NCBI GenBank assembly: GCA_029939815.1
Contig: JAOZSF010000149.1
Location: 1 to 5,593, forward strand
Origin: a bacterium
GTDB taxonomy: Bacteria; Auribacterota; UBA3054; B51-G9
Direction: 5' to 3'
DNA length: 5,593 nucleotides
Shown here: piece after piece, positions 5,519 to 5,593 of the stretch
Position numbering within the stretch: the stretch's first letter is position 1
Layout of the letters: every line of letters begins with the position of its first letter
Translations under genes and position numbers: made by a program
Notes under the pieces: generated by a model
What the model was told of the DNA's origin: nothing
Seen by the model: only the letters and a program-made list of their open reading frames with translations
The model's database searches: none

Positions 5519-5593
5519 CAGGTTTCAGGTTGTAGCCGCTGCCGTTGGCTGCGGACCAGGTTTCAGGTTGTAGCCGCTGCCGTTGGCTGCGGA
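5518..5593. repeat. 38-bp GC-rich tandem repeat, two copies, cut by the window end
   Basis: Copies at 5518-5555 and 5556-5593 are identical except for their first base (G or C). The copies are directly joined with no spacer, and the second ends exactly at the window edge, so more copies may follow. Within each copy GTAGCC and GGCTGC (5532-5537 with 5547-5552 in copy one) can pair, with one G-U, around a nine-base loop. The unit begins with two diverged heptads, CAGGTTT and CAGGTTG. The period of 38 is not a multiple of three, and stops appear in the frames I checked, so it does not look coding. The stretch 5481-5593 is about 66% G+C, far above the rest of the window. Confidence 0.85.

Noticed and set aside
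5518..5593. CRISPR array
   Set aside because: The two 38-bp copies are directly adjacent with no unique spacers between them.

Overview
The window is a stretch of AT-rich bacterial chromosome. It holds four recognisable conserved genes (tatA, tatC, ychF, rsmA), one dehydrogenase of unknown substrate, two small conserved-looking genes of unknown function and one broken gene. The organism cannot be named from sequence alone. A Tat translocase with only TatA and TatC, an uncommitted Gfo/Idh/MocA oxidoreductase, heptanucleotide repeats between genes and start codons often without Shine-Dalgarno sites would fit an environmental, uncultured-type lineage. A PVC/Planctomycetota-like bacterium is my weak guess, from memory of similar proteins and not from any search.

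Layout on the + strand: a sigma70-like promoter (12-40) leads into tatA (85-321), which overlaps tatC (314-1069). An array of AATAACG heptads forms the last codons and stop of tatC and runs to the start codon of the Gfo/Idh gene (1096-2139). A second, more degenerate heptad array fills the gap before ychF (2194-3309). Next comes a remnant of a larger gene, broken by a frameshift and truncated (3322-3715), then a small cysteine-rich protein with a good ribosome binding site (3708-4085). On the - strand are a small two-helix membrane protein with coiled-coil-like ends (4082-4477) and rsmA (4570-5460). The cysteine-rich gene and the membrane-protein gene converge and share a TTAA for both stop codons. 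A third heptad array lies in the gap between the membrane-protein gene and rsmA. The right edge is a GC-rich (about 66%) non-coding block containing two copies of a 38-bp tandem repeat, cut by the window end.

How the genes work together: TatA and TatC are a plausible complete minimal twin-arginine exporter. YchF and RsmA both act on or near the ribosome, but they are on opposite strands and not in one operon. The Gfo/Idh gene has no visible pathway partner. I found no convincing undescribed multi-gene system. The most unusual material is the heptad repeat family that abuts start and stop codons, the 38-bp GC-rich repeat upstream of rsmA, the gene remnant, and the two unnamed small proteins.
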